DNA of 38,825 bases, from NCBI GenBank assembly GCA_016903655.1, contig JADQBC010000020.1, positions 1-38,825 of the forward strand. The letters are read 5' to 3'. This document shows, piece by piece, positions 23,901 to 33,020 of the stretch. The DNA is from Gomphosphaeria aponina SAG 52.96 = DSM 107014. GTDB lineage: Bacteria; Cyanobacteriota; Cyanobacteriia; Cyanobacteriales; Gomphosphaeriaceae. The notes under the pieces are model-generated. The model was not told the origin of the DNA, searched no databases, and was given only the letters and a program-made list of their open reading frames with translations. The position numbers were made by a program, and so were the translations under genes. Numbering within the stretch: position 1 is the first letter of the stretch; each line of letters begins with the position of its first letter.

Positions 23901-24889
23901 TCTACTGCTCCCTCTGGGTCACCTACTGTGTTGTCGCTGATTATTTCTGCGATGGTGTTGCCAGTTGGGGCGGTTTCATCTTCGTTAATAAGAGTCAGGT
24001 TATAGATGGGGGGTTGGCTAATGTCTTTAAAGTAGTAAATAGTCCCATTCAATTCCCCACTGAAAGCATCTAAATCCCCATCCGCGTCTATGTCTGCCAA
24101 AGTAGGAGTGCTGTACAAACTTACATAAAGCTCATTTAAGGGGTTAGCTGTGCCTGTTTGATAGGTAAATTGGGGATTGTTCTTATTTCCCGTGTTCTTG
24201 AAGTAGTAAAAATAACCATAATATTCCCCAATGAAAGCATCTAAATCCCCATCCGCGTCTATTTCTGCCAAAGTAGGAGTGCTGTTATCACCCACCTCCC
24301 AATTTAAGGGGTTAGCTGTGCCTATTACTTGGGTAAATTTGGGATTGGTCTGATTTCCTGTGTTCTTGAAGTAATTAATAATACCATCTTCTGCCCCACT
24401 GAAAGCATCTAAATCCCCATCTCCGTCTATGTCTCCCAAAGTAGGAGTGCTGTAATAACCCACATCTTTCCCATTGAACGGGTTAGCTGTGCCTGTAACT
24501 TCGGTAAATTGAGGATTGGTCTTATTTCCTGTGTTTTTGAAGTAATTAAAAATGCCATCATATTCCCCAATGAGAGCATCTAAATCCCCATCTCCGTCTA
24601 TGTCTGCCAAAGTAGGAGTGCTGTAATAACCCACATTTTTTCCATTAAAGGGGTTAGCTGTGCCTATTACTTCGGTAAATTTGGGATTGTTCTTATTTCC
24701 CGTGTTCTTAAAGTAGTTTAAAGTCCCATCCCATTCCCCACTGAAAGCGTCTAAATCCCCATCCGCGTCTATGTCTGCCAAAGTAGGAGTGCTGTAAGAA
24801 CCCACATCTTTTCCATTAAAGGGGTTAGCTGTGTCAGTCTGTTCGGTAAATTGGGGGATTTTGCTGAACCTGGGGGCTGTGTTTGCCAT
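20981..24889 (-). CDS. large FG-GAP/VCBS, cadherin-like and ELWxxDGT repeat protein
   Basis: A 1302-residue repeat protein, probably on the cell surface or released. Two copies of a super-block are visible, each with five FG-GAP-like units (YSTPTLADIDADGDLDAFSG...YFKNTGNKTNPQFTEV, with Ca-binding-like DxDxDGDxD) followed by one module containing NEDETAPTGNTIAEIISDNT and NITLRLWDKTTGV. Then comes one cadherin-like domain (DPDAGQTHSYQLV...SYSIRVQTNDGNGG) and about seven ELWxxDGT units (GVELWKSNGTAAGTVLVKDI). No classical signal peptide is seen. The ORF-track start at 24985 is replaced by Met at 24889 (MANTAPRF), which has AAGGAGAATT directly ahead. Adhesion or a structural role is inferred from the repeat types only. 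Confidence 0.85.
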   Translation of the reverse strand: MANTAPRFSKIPQFTEQTDTANPFNGKDVGSYSTPTLADIDADGDLDAFSGEWDGTLNYFKNTGNKNNPKFTEVIGTANPFNGKNVGYYSTPTLADIDGDGDLDALIGEYDGIFNYFKNTGNKTNPQFTEVTGTANPFNGKDVGYYSTPTLGDIDGDGDLDAFSGAEDGIINYFKNTGNQTNPKFTQVIGTANPLNWEVGDNSTPTLAEIDADGDLDAFIGEYYGYFYYFKNTGNKNNPQFTYQTGTANPLNELYVSLYSTPTLADIDADGDLDAFSGELNGTIYYFKDISQPPIYNLTLINEDETAPTGNTIAEIISDNTVGDPEGAVEAVAIAAVDNKNGTWQYSTDGGSTWNNFGSVTQAAARLLDSTNKVRFIPKANWYGTANITLRLWDKTTGVAGGTANTTSNGGETAFSVETTIATVYVRSVIDNTAPKFSKIPQFTHLYGSPNPLNGFDVADSVFGDSTPTFADIDADGDLDAFSGEDNGFFNYFKNTGNKTNPQFTEVIGTANPLNGFDVGDYFFGSSTPTFADIDADGDLDAFSGEDNGIFNYFKNTGNETNPQFTEVIGTANPLNGQDVGSYSTPTLADIDADGDLDVFSGEYSGTIKYFKNTGNKTNPQFTEVMGTANPLNWDVGSNSAPTLADLDGDGDLDAFSGEGSGIFYYFKNTGNQTNPKFTYQAGIANPLNGQDVSLASTPTLADIDADGDLDVFSGEFLGSFYYYKNTSEPPIYNLTAVNEDETAPTGNTVAEIITDNTVIDPEGAVEAIAVTAADNTNGAWQYSTNGGNTWNNFGSVTEATARLLNSTNKMRFIPNPDWFGTANITFRLWDKTKGVVGGIANTTSNGGETAFSVETTTAAITVNDVSENQPPTAINLDSNKVGENQPSGTVVGNITTTDPDAGQTHSYQLVAGTGSTDNTAFEIVGNQLKTKNVFDFETKSSYSIRVQTNDGNGGTFQQVFTINVNDIGEFVLLKDIRSGSGSSTPSNLTNVNGTLFFTANNGTNGIELFSSNGTAEGTVLLKDIFVNGGSSNPSNLTNVNNILFFTADNGTNGVELWKSNGAATGTVLLKDIVLNDGSSDPSNLTNVNNILFFTADNGTKGVELWKSNGTATGTVLVKDILLNDGSSDPSNLTNVNGTLYFTADNGTNGVELWKSNGTAAGTVLVKDILLNGGSSDPSNLTNVNGTLYFTANDGINGVELWKSDGTAAGTVLVKDILLNGGSSNPYNLTNVNGTLYFTANNSINGKELWTSDGTSGGTVLVQDILVGGRGSQPANLTDMLGELYFTANNGTNGIELWTTPI

Positions 24890-25132
24890 AATTCTCCTTG
24901 AGATTAGTTGGTTTTCGCAGACTTCGTAATCATCTTTTTTGCAAATGTATTTCTCTGGTCGGGGTTTTTTTTGCTCTTGAATCACTATAAACCATCTTTG
25001 GAGAATCTGTCAAGGGGGTTGGGGGAAAAATGGGAAAAATTAATATTTGTTTACAATTCTTTTAAAAAGGCCTATTCAAGCTGGGCGTTTTTTTTTGGGG
25101 GCTGGTGGAGTCATTTCGGGTTTGGGATTTTT

Positions 25133-25389
25133 GGGGATTTTGTGCCGACTGACAGGACTCAGTGCTACTGGCACAAAATAGTCCAATATGCTTTTGAGTA
25201 AAGCGAAGTATAAGTAAGTTACTTATTGCTACTGCACAATACTTAGTAGAGAGTGCCATCACTTTTGCGCCCGAGCAAAAATATGCGATTAGTTTGATAA
25301 GTAGAGAGAGCGATACTCAGATTATGCTCTTCTAGCCAGGAGAGCCAATATTCCGAGCAAATTAATTCTACTGGTGGTTGAGTCGTCAT
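25133..25389 (-). pseudogene. internally deleted paralogue of the 16204-20430 fusion gene
   Basis: From ATG at 25389 the frame repeats the first ~35 codons of the TPR/GT41 gene almost exactly (MTTQPPVELICSEYWLSWLE...) and stops after DGTLY. In another frame it then continues with KYCAVAISN...LRFTQKHIGLFCASSTES, which matches the extreme C-terminus of the same protein (KYAVAADNQPMLRFTQKHLAPYCSSMTES). About 1,300 codons in between are gone. It lies on the other side of the FG-GAP gene, so the locus once held two large paralogues flanking it. It occupies most of the gap 24890-25432. Confidence 0.85.
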
Positions 25390-25432
25390 TTTTTTCTAAG
25401 TCAAATCAATTGTAATTGTGATTTATTGCTGA

Positions 25433-28036
25433 TTATCTGCCTGCAACTTCTGGCTGATTTTCATTTACTGTTCTTTCCCCATAACTAAGTAAACTGTCCA
25501 GCATTTTTAACCGATTTTCCCACACTTCTACCTGATAGGGCTGTAGTTGCCGATATTGTTTCATCCAGCTCCGAAATTGCCGTTGAAAAGATGATAAAGC
25601 TAGTTGGGCTGAAAGTAAATTTTTGAGAGAAGGTTCAGCGGCCAACCGTTGAAAAGACTCGGCTAATAAATCTGATTCTTGCTCCCATTGTTTCCTGGCC
25701 GCTAAGGCTATGTCAATCTCGTTTTTTTCGAGTAAAAAACTCCACTCTTTTTGTAACACTTGATAATGGGAAACAGTAACAACAAAAGGCTGGCGTGTCG
25801 GTAAAGGTGTTGCTTCTACAACTTGTCTATTGCTAATAATTTTTTGGAGACTGGGATTAAAATTCTCAGCGGCAAAAAGTGCATAACCTCCTGTTGGTAA
25901 ATTGCGTAAAAGCTGCATTTGATCCACTGCTACCATATCTGGCAAATTCAACAGTCTAATTCCTGGAATGATTATGGTATTAATTTTTGCTTCTTCACTA
26001 AATAAAGGTTGAGTAATTTTCTCCAACTCATCGCTATTTAAAGCATAAGTCATGGGAACAATTATGTCAACTAATTCTGCTTGGGCCCATGCTTCCCAGT
26101 TTTGCTGAATTTTCGCTAAACGTTCTTGTCTCTCTATGGGAAATACAGCAGTGGAAATAATCAAATTAGGACGTTTGTTTCTGAGCATTTGCGCAGCACT
26201 AGAGACAAATTTATCTACTTGTTGTACCCGAAACTTTGTCCATTCAGACCAGAGGGGATGATTGGGTTCAATATTAATGGGATCAACCCCAGTTAATTGT
26301 TTAAATTTGCGCCTGGATTCTCTACTGTAACCAAAGGTCTGATTAGCAGCAGGATCTTGAAAAGGATAACGAATATAATCTAACTGAATCCCATCTAGGT
26401 CGTAGTTAGTAACAATCTCTGCTAATAGGGATAACAAATATTGCTGGACTTCGGGATTGGCTGGGTCAAAAAAGGCTTTTTTCGAGTTAGTGTTATCATC
26501 AAAGAAACCGCCTTCGCGATCAGTAATTCCCCAATCACGACGTTGGGATAGTACTGGCCCTAAATCATCAATGGGTTTATTTAAAATTACATTATGCCGT
26601 TGATTAGCTGCTGCAAAAACCCACACCCAAGCGTGTAATTCCATCCCCCTTTCATGGGCTAATTTAACTGCTGCTTGCAAAGGGTCCCAACCTTTAGTGA
26701 GGGGATTTTGCTCAGGGGCAATTTTACTGGGATAAATGGGATAACTAGAGTTGATAGTTTCAAAGAAAACTGTGTTAATCCCACTGGCGGCAAAGCGGTC
26801 AAAAATTACAGCTAATTCTGCTTCTGATTTAGTCTGAACTATTGTTCCCCGATCTAACCAAATGGCCCGAATTTCTGGGAAAGCAAGTAGGCGATCGCTG
26901 GGATAATTTGCTAACAATCCTTCCCAGGCTTCATGCCATTCATGTCTAGCTCTATTATAGTCTCCTTGTTGAACCAGTTTAATAAATTTTTCTCTTCTTG
27001 CTTTAGCTTCCGCCAATGCCTCATGGGTTGCAGTATTTGGCAAATCACTCTCACTATTTCCTGAGTTATAAACCTGATTTTTATCCCCAAAAAACTGATC
27101 AATTTCTTGAGCAGCAGCAGTAAGTAAAACACTTTCTACCCGCGCAATTAAACCTTTTATTTCTTGATTCATTTGCTCAAATTCTGGAGGTAAAACTATC
27201 CCCTCACTACTCAATTCCCCAGGTAAATTTTTGCTTTGCTCCTGGGGGAAAAGTGGTTTAATTTCCTCCTCTATTTCAACTTTAGGGTTACAAGGTTGAC
27301 CTACCTTACTATGAGATAATAAATTATTCCCAGAGATGCCATAGCGACTGAGAGCAGCTTCCAACCAAGCAGTATCCAATTCTACAGAAGCTACTGGAGC
27401 TACTCCCCAGCGCCAACCCAAAAAAGTAGCATTGTCTGTAACTACTACTGCGGGAATGCTCCCATCCCCTAACCAAACTGCTGCGGTTTCACTCTCTTTG
27501 CCAGCAGGAATAACAGCACCGCCTACAATAGTACTGATTAGCTCCTGTTCTTTTAACCAAGGGGCACTTTGAGGGGAAAGAGTAGAAGGAGTCGCAATGG
27601 GAAACCCCCAGTAAGCGCCCAAAAGCTCCCGCAAAGTTGCACGAATTTCTGGCCCTGACAAATTACCTGTGGGGCCTGTAACAATCACCTGCCCCCCCAA
27701 CTTCATCCATGCTTCTAAGGCGATCGCCTGTGCGCCATTAATTGTTTCTATATTGGGCAAAAACAACACACGCACTTCTTTTAAGTCTTTCTCCGCCTGC
27801 CAAGAAGCGGCATCAAGAATACAATAGTCCACCCCTGTTGCTGCTAAACGTTGAGTAATTTCCGTCCATTGACTGACATTTTCCTCACTTTTAACAACTC
27901 CTACTTGTCTCAATTGTGCTTTCACAGGATTTACAAACCATGTCAAAGATAAAATTGACAAAACTGATGAAAATAAATGTCTTTTTTTCCCTTTCCCTAA
28001 CACAAGTTTTCTCCTCTCTCTTTTGTCATTTGTCAT
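25433..28036 (-). CDS. secreted family 10-like glycosyl hydrolase (GHL10/DUF187)
   Basis: An 867-residue protein with a basic start and hydrophobic signal sequence (HLFSSVLSILSLTWFVNPVKA, cleavage near residue 40). Residues about 45-235 resemble a glutamine-amidotransferase-like/ThuA-type fold (VRVLFLPNIETINGAQAIAL, GGQVIVTGPTG). Residues about 385-720 are the GHL10 TIM-barrel domain: IRAIWLDRGTIVQTKSEAEL, GMELHAWVWVFAAANQRHN, NYDLDGIQLDYIRYPFQ, and IIVPMTYALNSDELEKI. A helical tail follows. Enzymes of this group act on cell-wall or exopolysaccharide glycans; the substrate is not predictable here. The helicase gene 28087 lies 50 bases upstream on the same strand. Confidence 0.88.
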   Translation of the reverse strand: MTNDKRERRKLVLGKGKKRHLFSSVLSILSLTWFVNPVKAQLRQVGVVKSEENVSQWTEITQRLAATGVDYCILDAASWQAEKDLKEVRVLFLPNIETINGAQAIALEAWMKLGGQVIVTGPTGNLSGPEIRATLRELLGAYWGFPIATPSTLSPQSAPWLKEQELISTIVGGAVIPAGKESETAAVWLGDGSIPAVVVTDNATFLGWRWGVAPVASVELDTAWLEAALSRYGISGNNLLSHSKVGQPCNPKVEIEEEIKPLFPQEQSKNLPGELSSEGIVLPPEFEQMNQEIKGLIARVESVLLTAAAQEIDQFFGDKNQVYNSGNSESDLPNTATHEALAEAKARREKFIKLVQQGDYNRARHEWHEAWEGLLANYPSDRLLAFPEIRAIWLDRGTIVQTKSEAELAVIFDRFAASGINTVFFETINSSYPIYPSKIAPEQNPLTKGWDPLQAAVKLAHERGMELHAWVWVFAAANQRHNVILNKPIDDLGPVLSQRRDWGITDREGGFFDDNTNSKKAFFDPANPEVQQYLLSLLAEIVTNYDLDGIQLDYIRYPFQDPAANQTFGYSRESRRKFKQLTGVDPINIEPNHPLWSEWTKFRVQQVDKFVSSAAQMLRNKRPNLIISTAVFPIERQERLAKIQQNWEAWAQAELVDIIVPMTYALNSDELEKITQPLFSEEAKINTIIIPGIRLLNLPDMVAVDQMQLLRNLPTGGYALFAAENFNPSLQKIISNRQVVEATPLPTRQPFVVTVSHYQVLQKEWSFLLEKNEIDIALAARKQWEQESDLLAESFQRLAAEPSLKNLLSAQLALSSFQRQFRSWMKQYRQLQPYQVEVWENRLKMLDSLLSYGERTVNENQPEVAGR

Positions 28037-28086
28037 GAGTATTTATTAAATAATATACTCAATGACCAATGACCTATGACCAATAA

Positions 28087-30996
28087 CTATACAGGAAAAC
28101 GCTTCATTGCCCTAATTGCCGCTTTAGCATTTAAAACCAAAGCTGGGTGAACTCCTGGAATTTGGGGAATTTGCCAAAGAACGTCTATTGTTCTACGGAA
28201 CATTCTCACAATATCTCCCTCATCCAAACTTGTATTTTCCCCTAATTCATTCCATTCAACACCCATTGCCCACTGTTCCACTAAGCCAATAAATTTAATT
28301 TCGAGCCACACGGGAATAGCCAATTTATGCTCATATTGAGCTTGATTTAGCTCCCATTTCATGCCCGATAAACTAATATTTCCTAGTGCGGCGCAAGGCT
28401 TTTTAAATGTCTCTAAAACTTCCATAGACGGGAGATAATTTGTTTCACTATCTGGTCGAGGTGATTCTGTAATTAATGCCGCTATCACTCCAGCTAAATG
28501 TGCTGGTTCTAAACAATGCAACTCCCCTGACATCAAAGCTAAACCCAGCCATAACTCATTTTCTCCCCGAATTGTTGCCGCTGCTTCTCCCAATGGTGTA
28601 GGGTGATATCCCTCCAAAGTTCCAAACTTCTGCAATACTTTAATTAGGGCTAAAAATTCTTTCCAATAATAAGAACTACTTGTTTTGTGCTTTTGATATT
28701 GAGATTGACTTTTGTTCAGCCTTTCCTTTAAGCTAAGTCTGTGATGATAGCGTTTGATTAAATTGCCAGGATTACCAAATTGCTGTAAGGCATGATTATC
28801 TAATTGTTGTTGCAAATCCTCAATTTTTTGCTCTTGTGCAGTTATTTCTAATGGTATTTGCCTCGGCACGGCATAATCTAAAATCATCTCACTAATTGCC
28901 CCCGTAACTTCATCTCCCTTATGCCATTTCCCTAGTCTTACATTTTCTAAATCTGGCAGAGATATTGTTTCTATAAATGAGGGAGGTATGGACTTAGAAT
29001 CAAGATCTGCCACATCAGCTGAAGTAACAACATACCAGCGGTTATCATTACCTAAACACAGAAAAATCGGTGCTTTACCAGAACCAGGAATATGCGCAAC
29101 TAAGACAGCAATTATGGGAGAACCAACGGGCAAATGCTTTCCTTTCAGATACATAATTCTCCCTGGTTGCAACTCAAAGAGAGTTGGGCTAATTTCCTTT
29201 TTCCTTGAAGTTGCTGCTTGTTCTTCGAGGTATTTTAAAATGCGTTTTTCTTCTTTGAGCCGATCGCCTAGCTTCATATAGCTAGTAAAATAATTAGTTT
29301 TGATAGGTGCTAATTCAACATCTATTTTTGCCAGTTCAGTAGTGATTTGAGCGATCGCCTTTTGTTCTGGTCCCAGTTTTAATTGAGCTAAATATTCAGC
29401 AAAACTTCGCTCCAATAAATTTTTAGCTTCATGGATGGTGTGCTTTTGTAGCAAGTTTAATACCATCCCATAACTCGGAGTAAACCAGCTAATTAAAGGT
29501 TCTGGTTTTGCTGTTGCTAAATAAGCTGCTTCTTTTGCTCCTTCAAACGCTGTTTGCACCGTCACAACATGACCCATCTCATCCATACCTCTGCGCCCTG
29601 CTCTCCCCGCTATTTGCAAAAATTCTGAAGGGGTGAGCATACTATGTCCAGTATCAGTGCGCTTACTCAATGCCGAAATCACTGTAGTGCGAGCAGGCAT
29701 ATTAATCCCTGCGGCGAGAGTTGCTGTTGCAAACACTACTTTTACTAAACCCAACTCAAACAGAGTTTCAACTAATTCTTTCCATGCAGGTAAAATCCCT
29801 GCATGGTGAGCAGCAATTCCCCGAGTTAACGGTTCAATTTGTTCTGCTCTTCCTGCTTGAGAATTATTGCCAATTACCTCATAAAGTTTTCTTTTGCTGT
29901 CGAGATTTGTCTCCAGAAATTCAATCAGTTCTCTTGCCCCACCCTCATTTTTTGCCAAAAATCCAATTAGCTTACTTTCTAAAGGATGATTGTTAAATGC
30001 CCCCAGCACTAGGCTTTGTAGCTCTAGATTCTCCTTGAGAAAAAATTCCAAAAGGTTTTTTTGAATTACTATCGATTCTGTTAGACTTACCAAATTTAAA
30101 GAACGTAATTGTGACACTGCCTGGTCACAACCGCGACGGCTAAAAATCACATAAATTGCAGGCAGCATATCCCTGGCTTGAAGCTGACTGACAATGAAGT
30201 AAATATTTGGTAAATCTTCCCGCCTTATTCTTCCGCTTTTCGACTCTTGTCCTAAAGCCTTGAGACTTTTATTAAGCTGAGTTTGTTGATTATTAAGTAA
30301 GGGAAAAATTCCTTTTTTGTTAATAAAGTGAAACCGCAGAGGTACGGGGCGAAAATCCGAGTTAATCAACTCACAAGTTGCTTGTTTTTGCGACTTATTT
30401 TGTGCTGCCCGCACTTTATTAATCCAATCTGTTAATTCTTCTGGATTCCCAATTGTAGCTGAGAGAGCAACTAATTGAATTTGTGGGGGACAATAGATAA
30501 TTGATTCTTCCCACACCGTACCTCTACCGCGATCGCTAATATAATGACATTCATCTAACACCACCGTTTCCACATCTTCTAGAGAAGTCCCCACTTGTCC
30601 TATGGGGGTTTCGTAGAGCATATTCCGAAAAATTTCTGTGGTCATAACTACAATTGGCGCTTCTGGGTTAATCAAAATATCCCCAGTAATTAACCCCACT
30701 TCTTGGTATATGTCGTTTACTTGCTTGCGCCCAAATTTCTCTTGAAAATCCCGAAATTTTTGATTCGAGAGGGCTTTTAATGGCGTAGTATAAAACACCC
30801 GCTTGCCATTTGACAGGGCGCGGTAAATGGCATATTCCCCAATTACTGTTTTTCCTGAACCTGTAGGTGCAGCTACTACTACTGATTTTCCTACGTTGAG
30901 AGCGGCGATCGCCTTGAGCTGAAATTCATCGAGCTCAAAGGGAAATATTTCTTTAATATCTACTGAATATTTATAATTCACACAATTTTTTTCCAT
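28087..30996 (-). CDS. Ski2/Mtr4-like DEAD/DEAH-box RNA helicase with DSHCT domain
   Basis: A 969-residue superfamily 2 helicase. Seen in order: Walker A APTGSGKT (residues 43-50), TTPLKALSNQKFRDF (Ia), VVLDECHYISDRGRGTVWEE (DEVH-type box II with DECH), LVALSATIGN (III), then VVFATATLAAGINMPARTTV (V) and QIAGRAGRRGMDEMG (VI). The C-terminal third carries the DSHCT region. Cyanobacterial homologues are close to the plant chloroplast protein ISE2 and are expected to act in RNA processing or turnover. No frameshift. The start MEKNCVNYKYSV is the only plausible one; the next gene on this strand lies about 100 bases upstream (31094). Confidence 0.93.
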   Translation of the reverse strand: MEKNCVNYKYSVDIKEIFPFELDEFQLKAIAALNVGKSVVVAAPTGSGKTVIGEYAIYRALSNGKRVFYTTPLKALSNQKFRDFQEKFGRKQVNDIYQEVGLITGDILINPEAPIVVMTTEIFRNMLYETPIGQVGTSLEDVETVVLDECHYISDRGRGTVWEESIIYCPPQIQLVALSATIGNPEELTDWINKVRAAQNKSQKQATCELINSDFRPVPLRFHFINKKGIFPLLNNQQTQLNKSLKALGQESKSGRIRREDLPNIYFIVSQLQARDMLPAIYVIFSRRGCDQAVSQLRSLNLVSLTESIVIQKNLLEFFLKENLELQSLVLGAFNNHPLESKLIGFLAKNEGGARELIEFLETNLDSKRKLYEVIGNNSQAGRAEQIEPLTRGIAAHHAGILPAWKELVETLFELGLVKVVFATATLAAGINMPARTTVISALSKRTDTGHSMLTPSEFLQIAGRAGRRGMDEMGHVVTVQTAFEGAKEAAYLATAKPEPLISWFTPSYGMVLNLLQKHTIHEAKNLLERSFAEYLAQLKLGPEQKAIAQITTELAKIDVELAPIKTNYFTSYMKLGDRLKEEKRILKYLEEQAATSRKKEISPTLFELQPGRIMYLKGKHLPVGSPIIAVLVAHIPGSGKAPIFLCLGNDNRWYVVTSADVADLDSKSIPPSFIETISLPDLENVRLGKWHKGDEVTGAISEMILDYAVPRQIPLEITAQEQKIEDLQQQLDNHALQQFGNPGNLIKRYHHRLSLKERLNKSQSQYQKHKTSSSYYWKEFLALIKVLQKFGTLEGYHPTPLGEAAATIRGENELWLGLALMSGELHCLEPAHLAGVIAALITESPRPDSETNYLPSMEVLETFKKPCAALGNISLSGMKWELNQAQYEHKLAIPVWLEIKFIGLVEQWAMGVEWNELGENTSLDEGDIVRMFRRTIDVLWQIPQIPGVHPALVLNAKAAIRAMKRFPV

Positions 30997-31093
30997 GAAC
31001 TAGGGGTAAAGACTACCGCTAAGTAATCTTTACTCTTAAACCTTATTGGTTCTATTTTAAGCCAGCACAGGACATTTATGAATGTGTTACTAC

Positions 31094-31615
31094 TCAAATT
31101 CTCAGTTTCACTAAGGCATTTTTTACTGCTGGTGGTAGCTCGCGGTAAATTTTCCCTTTTTCGCGGTCAATTCCTACCAAAGTAACACTTGCAGTAACAT
31201 ATGTTTCTTTGCCATCAGGGGATACAATTTTGTATTCCCAATTAATACGCACACCTTGAAGATCGCTCATTCTGGTTTTCACCACTGCTCTCATTCCCAT
31301 CCGTAGAGAGCGATGGTAGCGTAGCGCAAGTTCAATTACTGGTAATTCACAACCCAAATTCACCAAATCTGCATATTCAATCCCCAGGCTACGCAAGCAT
31401 TCAATGCGCGCTTCTTCGAGCCAAGTAAGATAACAACCATGCCAGACAATTCCCGCATAGTCTGTCTGGTGGGGATAAGCGATGATCGGATATTCAAACC
31501 AATTTTCTGTAGTTGCTCTCAAATCGGGATCTGTTTGAATCGCTTCTGTAGGGGGTAATGATGGTGGGTTTGGCTGCTCTTGTGACAATTTCTTCCTCCC
31601 TATGTCTCTATTCAA
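31094..31615 (-). CDS. hotdog-fold acyl-CoA thioesterase (4HBT family)
   Basis: A 173-residue hotdog-fold thioesterase. The active-site segment HQTDYAGIVWHGCYLTWLEEAR contains the catalytic aspartate and the long helix typical of YbgC/4-hydroxybenzoyl-CoA thioesterases. Conserved strands follow (IELALRYHRSLRMGMRAVV, YVTASVTLVGID). A disordered proline-rich stretch of about 35 residues precedes the domain (NPPSLPPTEAIQTDP), so an internal start is possible, though no better one is obvious. The substrate is unknown; I would not assign it to phylloquinone synthesis from sequence alone. Confidence 0.88.
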   Translation of the reverse strand: MNRDIGRKKLSQEQPNPPSLPPTEAIQTDPDLRATTENWFEYPIIAYPHQTDYAGIVWHGCYLTWLEEARIECLRSLGIEYADLVNLGCELPVIELALRYHRSLRMGMRAVVKTRMSDLQGVRINWEYKIVSPDGKETYVTASVTLVGIDREKGKIYRELPPAVKNALVKLRI

Positions 31616-31823
31616 CTCACAGATTATAATAATTGATTATTAGTTTTTCCTCAAGGAATTTGGATAAATACCACACTTAAGCAAATAAGAGCTTTAGAAA
31701 GTTTGGGAAAACAACAGGTATTATTCCAGAAAATGTGATTATCAATCAAGCACAAGTATTAGATGAAAACTGGCTACCTGAGTTATAATATTTCAAAAGT
31801 AATTTATTAAATTTGATCATCTT

Positions 31824-32606
31824 ATGTCACTTCCCAACTTAGAGAAAAGATTGATATTAAAAACTTCTATATATGCAACCAGTTATGAAGATGCTTGCGA
31901 TCGCATTTTCTTCTGGGCGACTAACTCAACTTCCTGCTACATCGTCGCCGCTAATGTTCATGTAATAATGACAGCATATTGGCAAAGAGAATACCAAGAA
32001 ATTATTGAGGGTGCAGCATTAGTAACACCCGATGGAATGCCCTTAGTTTTGGGAATGGGTCTGTTAGGAATTAAAAAACAATCACGAGTGTATGGCCCAG
32101 ATTTAATGTTAGCTTGGTGCGATCGCGCTGCTCAAGTTGCCATGCCCATCTATCTCTATGGTGGTACAGAATCAGCCCTCAGTCAACTTCAATATAACCT
32201 CAAAAAGCAGTTTCCTGGAATTATCATTACTGGGAGTTACTCGCCCCCGTTTCGCCAACTAACACCAGCAGAAGTAACAGCAGATCGCGATCGCATTCAC
32301 GCATCAGGTGCTAAAGTGGTTTTTGTGGGTTTAGGTTGTCCCAAACAAGAGGAATGGATGGCACAACAAGTGGGAAAATTGCAAGCTGTTATGATTGGTG
32401 TAGGAGCAGCTTTTAGTTTTCATAGCGGCGAAGTTTCTCAAGCTCCCCGCTGGATGATGTCCTGGGGATTAGAATGGTTATATCGCCTAATTACTGAACC
32501 TCAACGGTTATGGAAACGTTATTTAATTAATAACCCCGCCTTCGTTTTTTTGTTTGGCTTACAGTTAGTTAAACATTGGTTGGGAATTTTAAGGAAAAGT
32601 CAATAA
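31824..32606 (+). CDS. WecG/TagA/CpsF-family glycosyltransferase (GT26)
   Basis: A 260-residue glycosyltransferase of the WecG/TagA family, which adds an N-acetylhexosamine (often ManNAc-type) to a polyprenyl-linked sugar at the membrane in polysaccharide or teichoic-acid-like synthesis. Motifs: NVHVIMTAYWQ, LVTPDGMPLV (catalytic aspartate), RVYGPDLMLAWC, YLYGGTESAL, FVGLGCPKQEEWMA and GVGAAFSFHSGEVSQAPRWM, ending in the basic, amphipathic LYRLITEPQRLWKRYL that holds these enzymes to the membrane. The polyprenyl glycosylphosphotransferase at 33355, on the same strand, would supply the lipid-linked primer; xisH/xisI lie between them. Confidence 0.92.
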   Translation: MSLPNLEKRLILKTSIYATSYEDACDRIFFWATNSTSCYIVAANVHVIMTAYWQREYQEIIEGAALVTPDGMPLVLGMGLLGIKKQSRVYGPDLMLAWCDRAAQVAMPIYLYGGTESALSQLQYNLKKQFPGIIITGSYSPPFRQLTPAEVTADRDRIHASGAKVVFVGLGCPKQEEWMAQQVGKLQAVMIGVGAAFSFHSGEVSQAPRWMMSWGLEWLYRLITEPQRLWKRYLINNPAFVFLFGLQLVKHWLGILRKSQ

Positions 32607-32622
32607 TATGAAGATTTTTGTT

Positions 32623-33020
32623 AATGCCTGCAAAAGATATTTATCACAACAACGTCAAAAATGCCCTAATTAAAGATGGATGGAATATTACCCATGATCC
32701 TTTAAGACTTGAATGGGGAGCAAAAGATATATCTGTTAGTAGCTGCTGAAAAAGAAGAAATAAAAATAGCTGTTGAAGTGAAAAGTTTTGTTGGTAAATC
32801 AGATATGAATGACTTAGAAAAAGCATTAGGTCAGTATATTTTATACCACGATATTTTAGCTGAACGAGAACCAAAACGTACTTTATATCTTGCTGTTACT
32901 AAAAGAGTTTTTAATGACATATTTGAAGAACCAATAGGCAAATTGTTGTTAAAAAATAACCGTTTAAATTTAATAGCTTTTGACCCAATAAAGGAGGTAA
33001 TTGTCAAATGGATACCTTAA
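32623..33020 (+). pseudogene. xisH: xisH-like gene with a frameshift/deletion
   Basis: The 5' part reads MPAKDIYHNNVKNALIKDGW...LRLEWGAKDI and the 3' part, in another frame, reads VAAEKEEIKIAVEVKSFVGKSDMND...FDPIKEVIVKWIP. Together they are the XisH (fdxN element excision controlling factor) family, which normally has about 138 residues. About eight codons and the frame are lost at 32731-32735, where the family usually has a YVDLGAE-like stretch. XisH has a restriction-endonuclease-like fold and acts with XisI in DNA excision in Anabaena. The ORF track shows only the second piece (32709-33020). Without RNA editing or slippage the protein is not made whole. Confidence 0.85.

Noticed and set aside
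21480-24073. Many plus-strand ORFs opposite the FG-GAP gene
   Set aside because: They are shadows of its repeated codons and repeat with the same period; no ribosome binding sites or known families.
25062-25262. 66-residue ORF MMALSTKYCAV... as a gene
   Set aside because: It is the out-of-frame 3' part of the deleted paralogue at 25133-25389 and not an independent gene.
31680-31787. Protein-like end ...NQAQVLDENWLPEL before TAA
   Set aside because: Only about 14 codons are open and no clear family match; too short to call a remnant gene, though it may be one.
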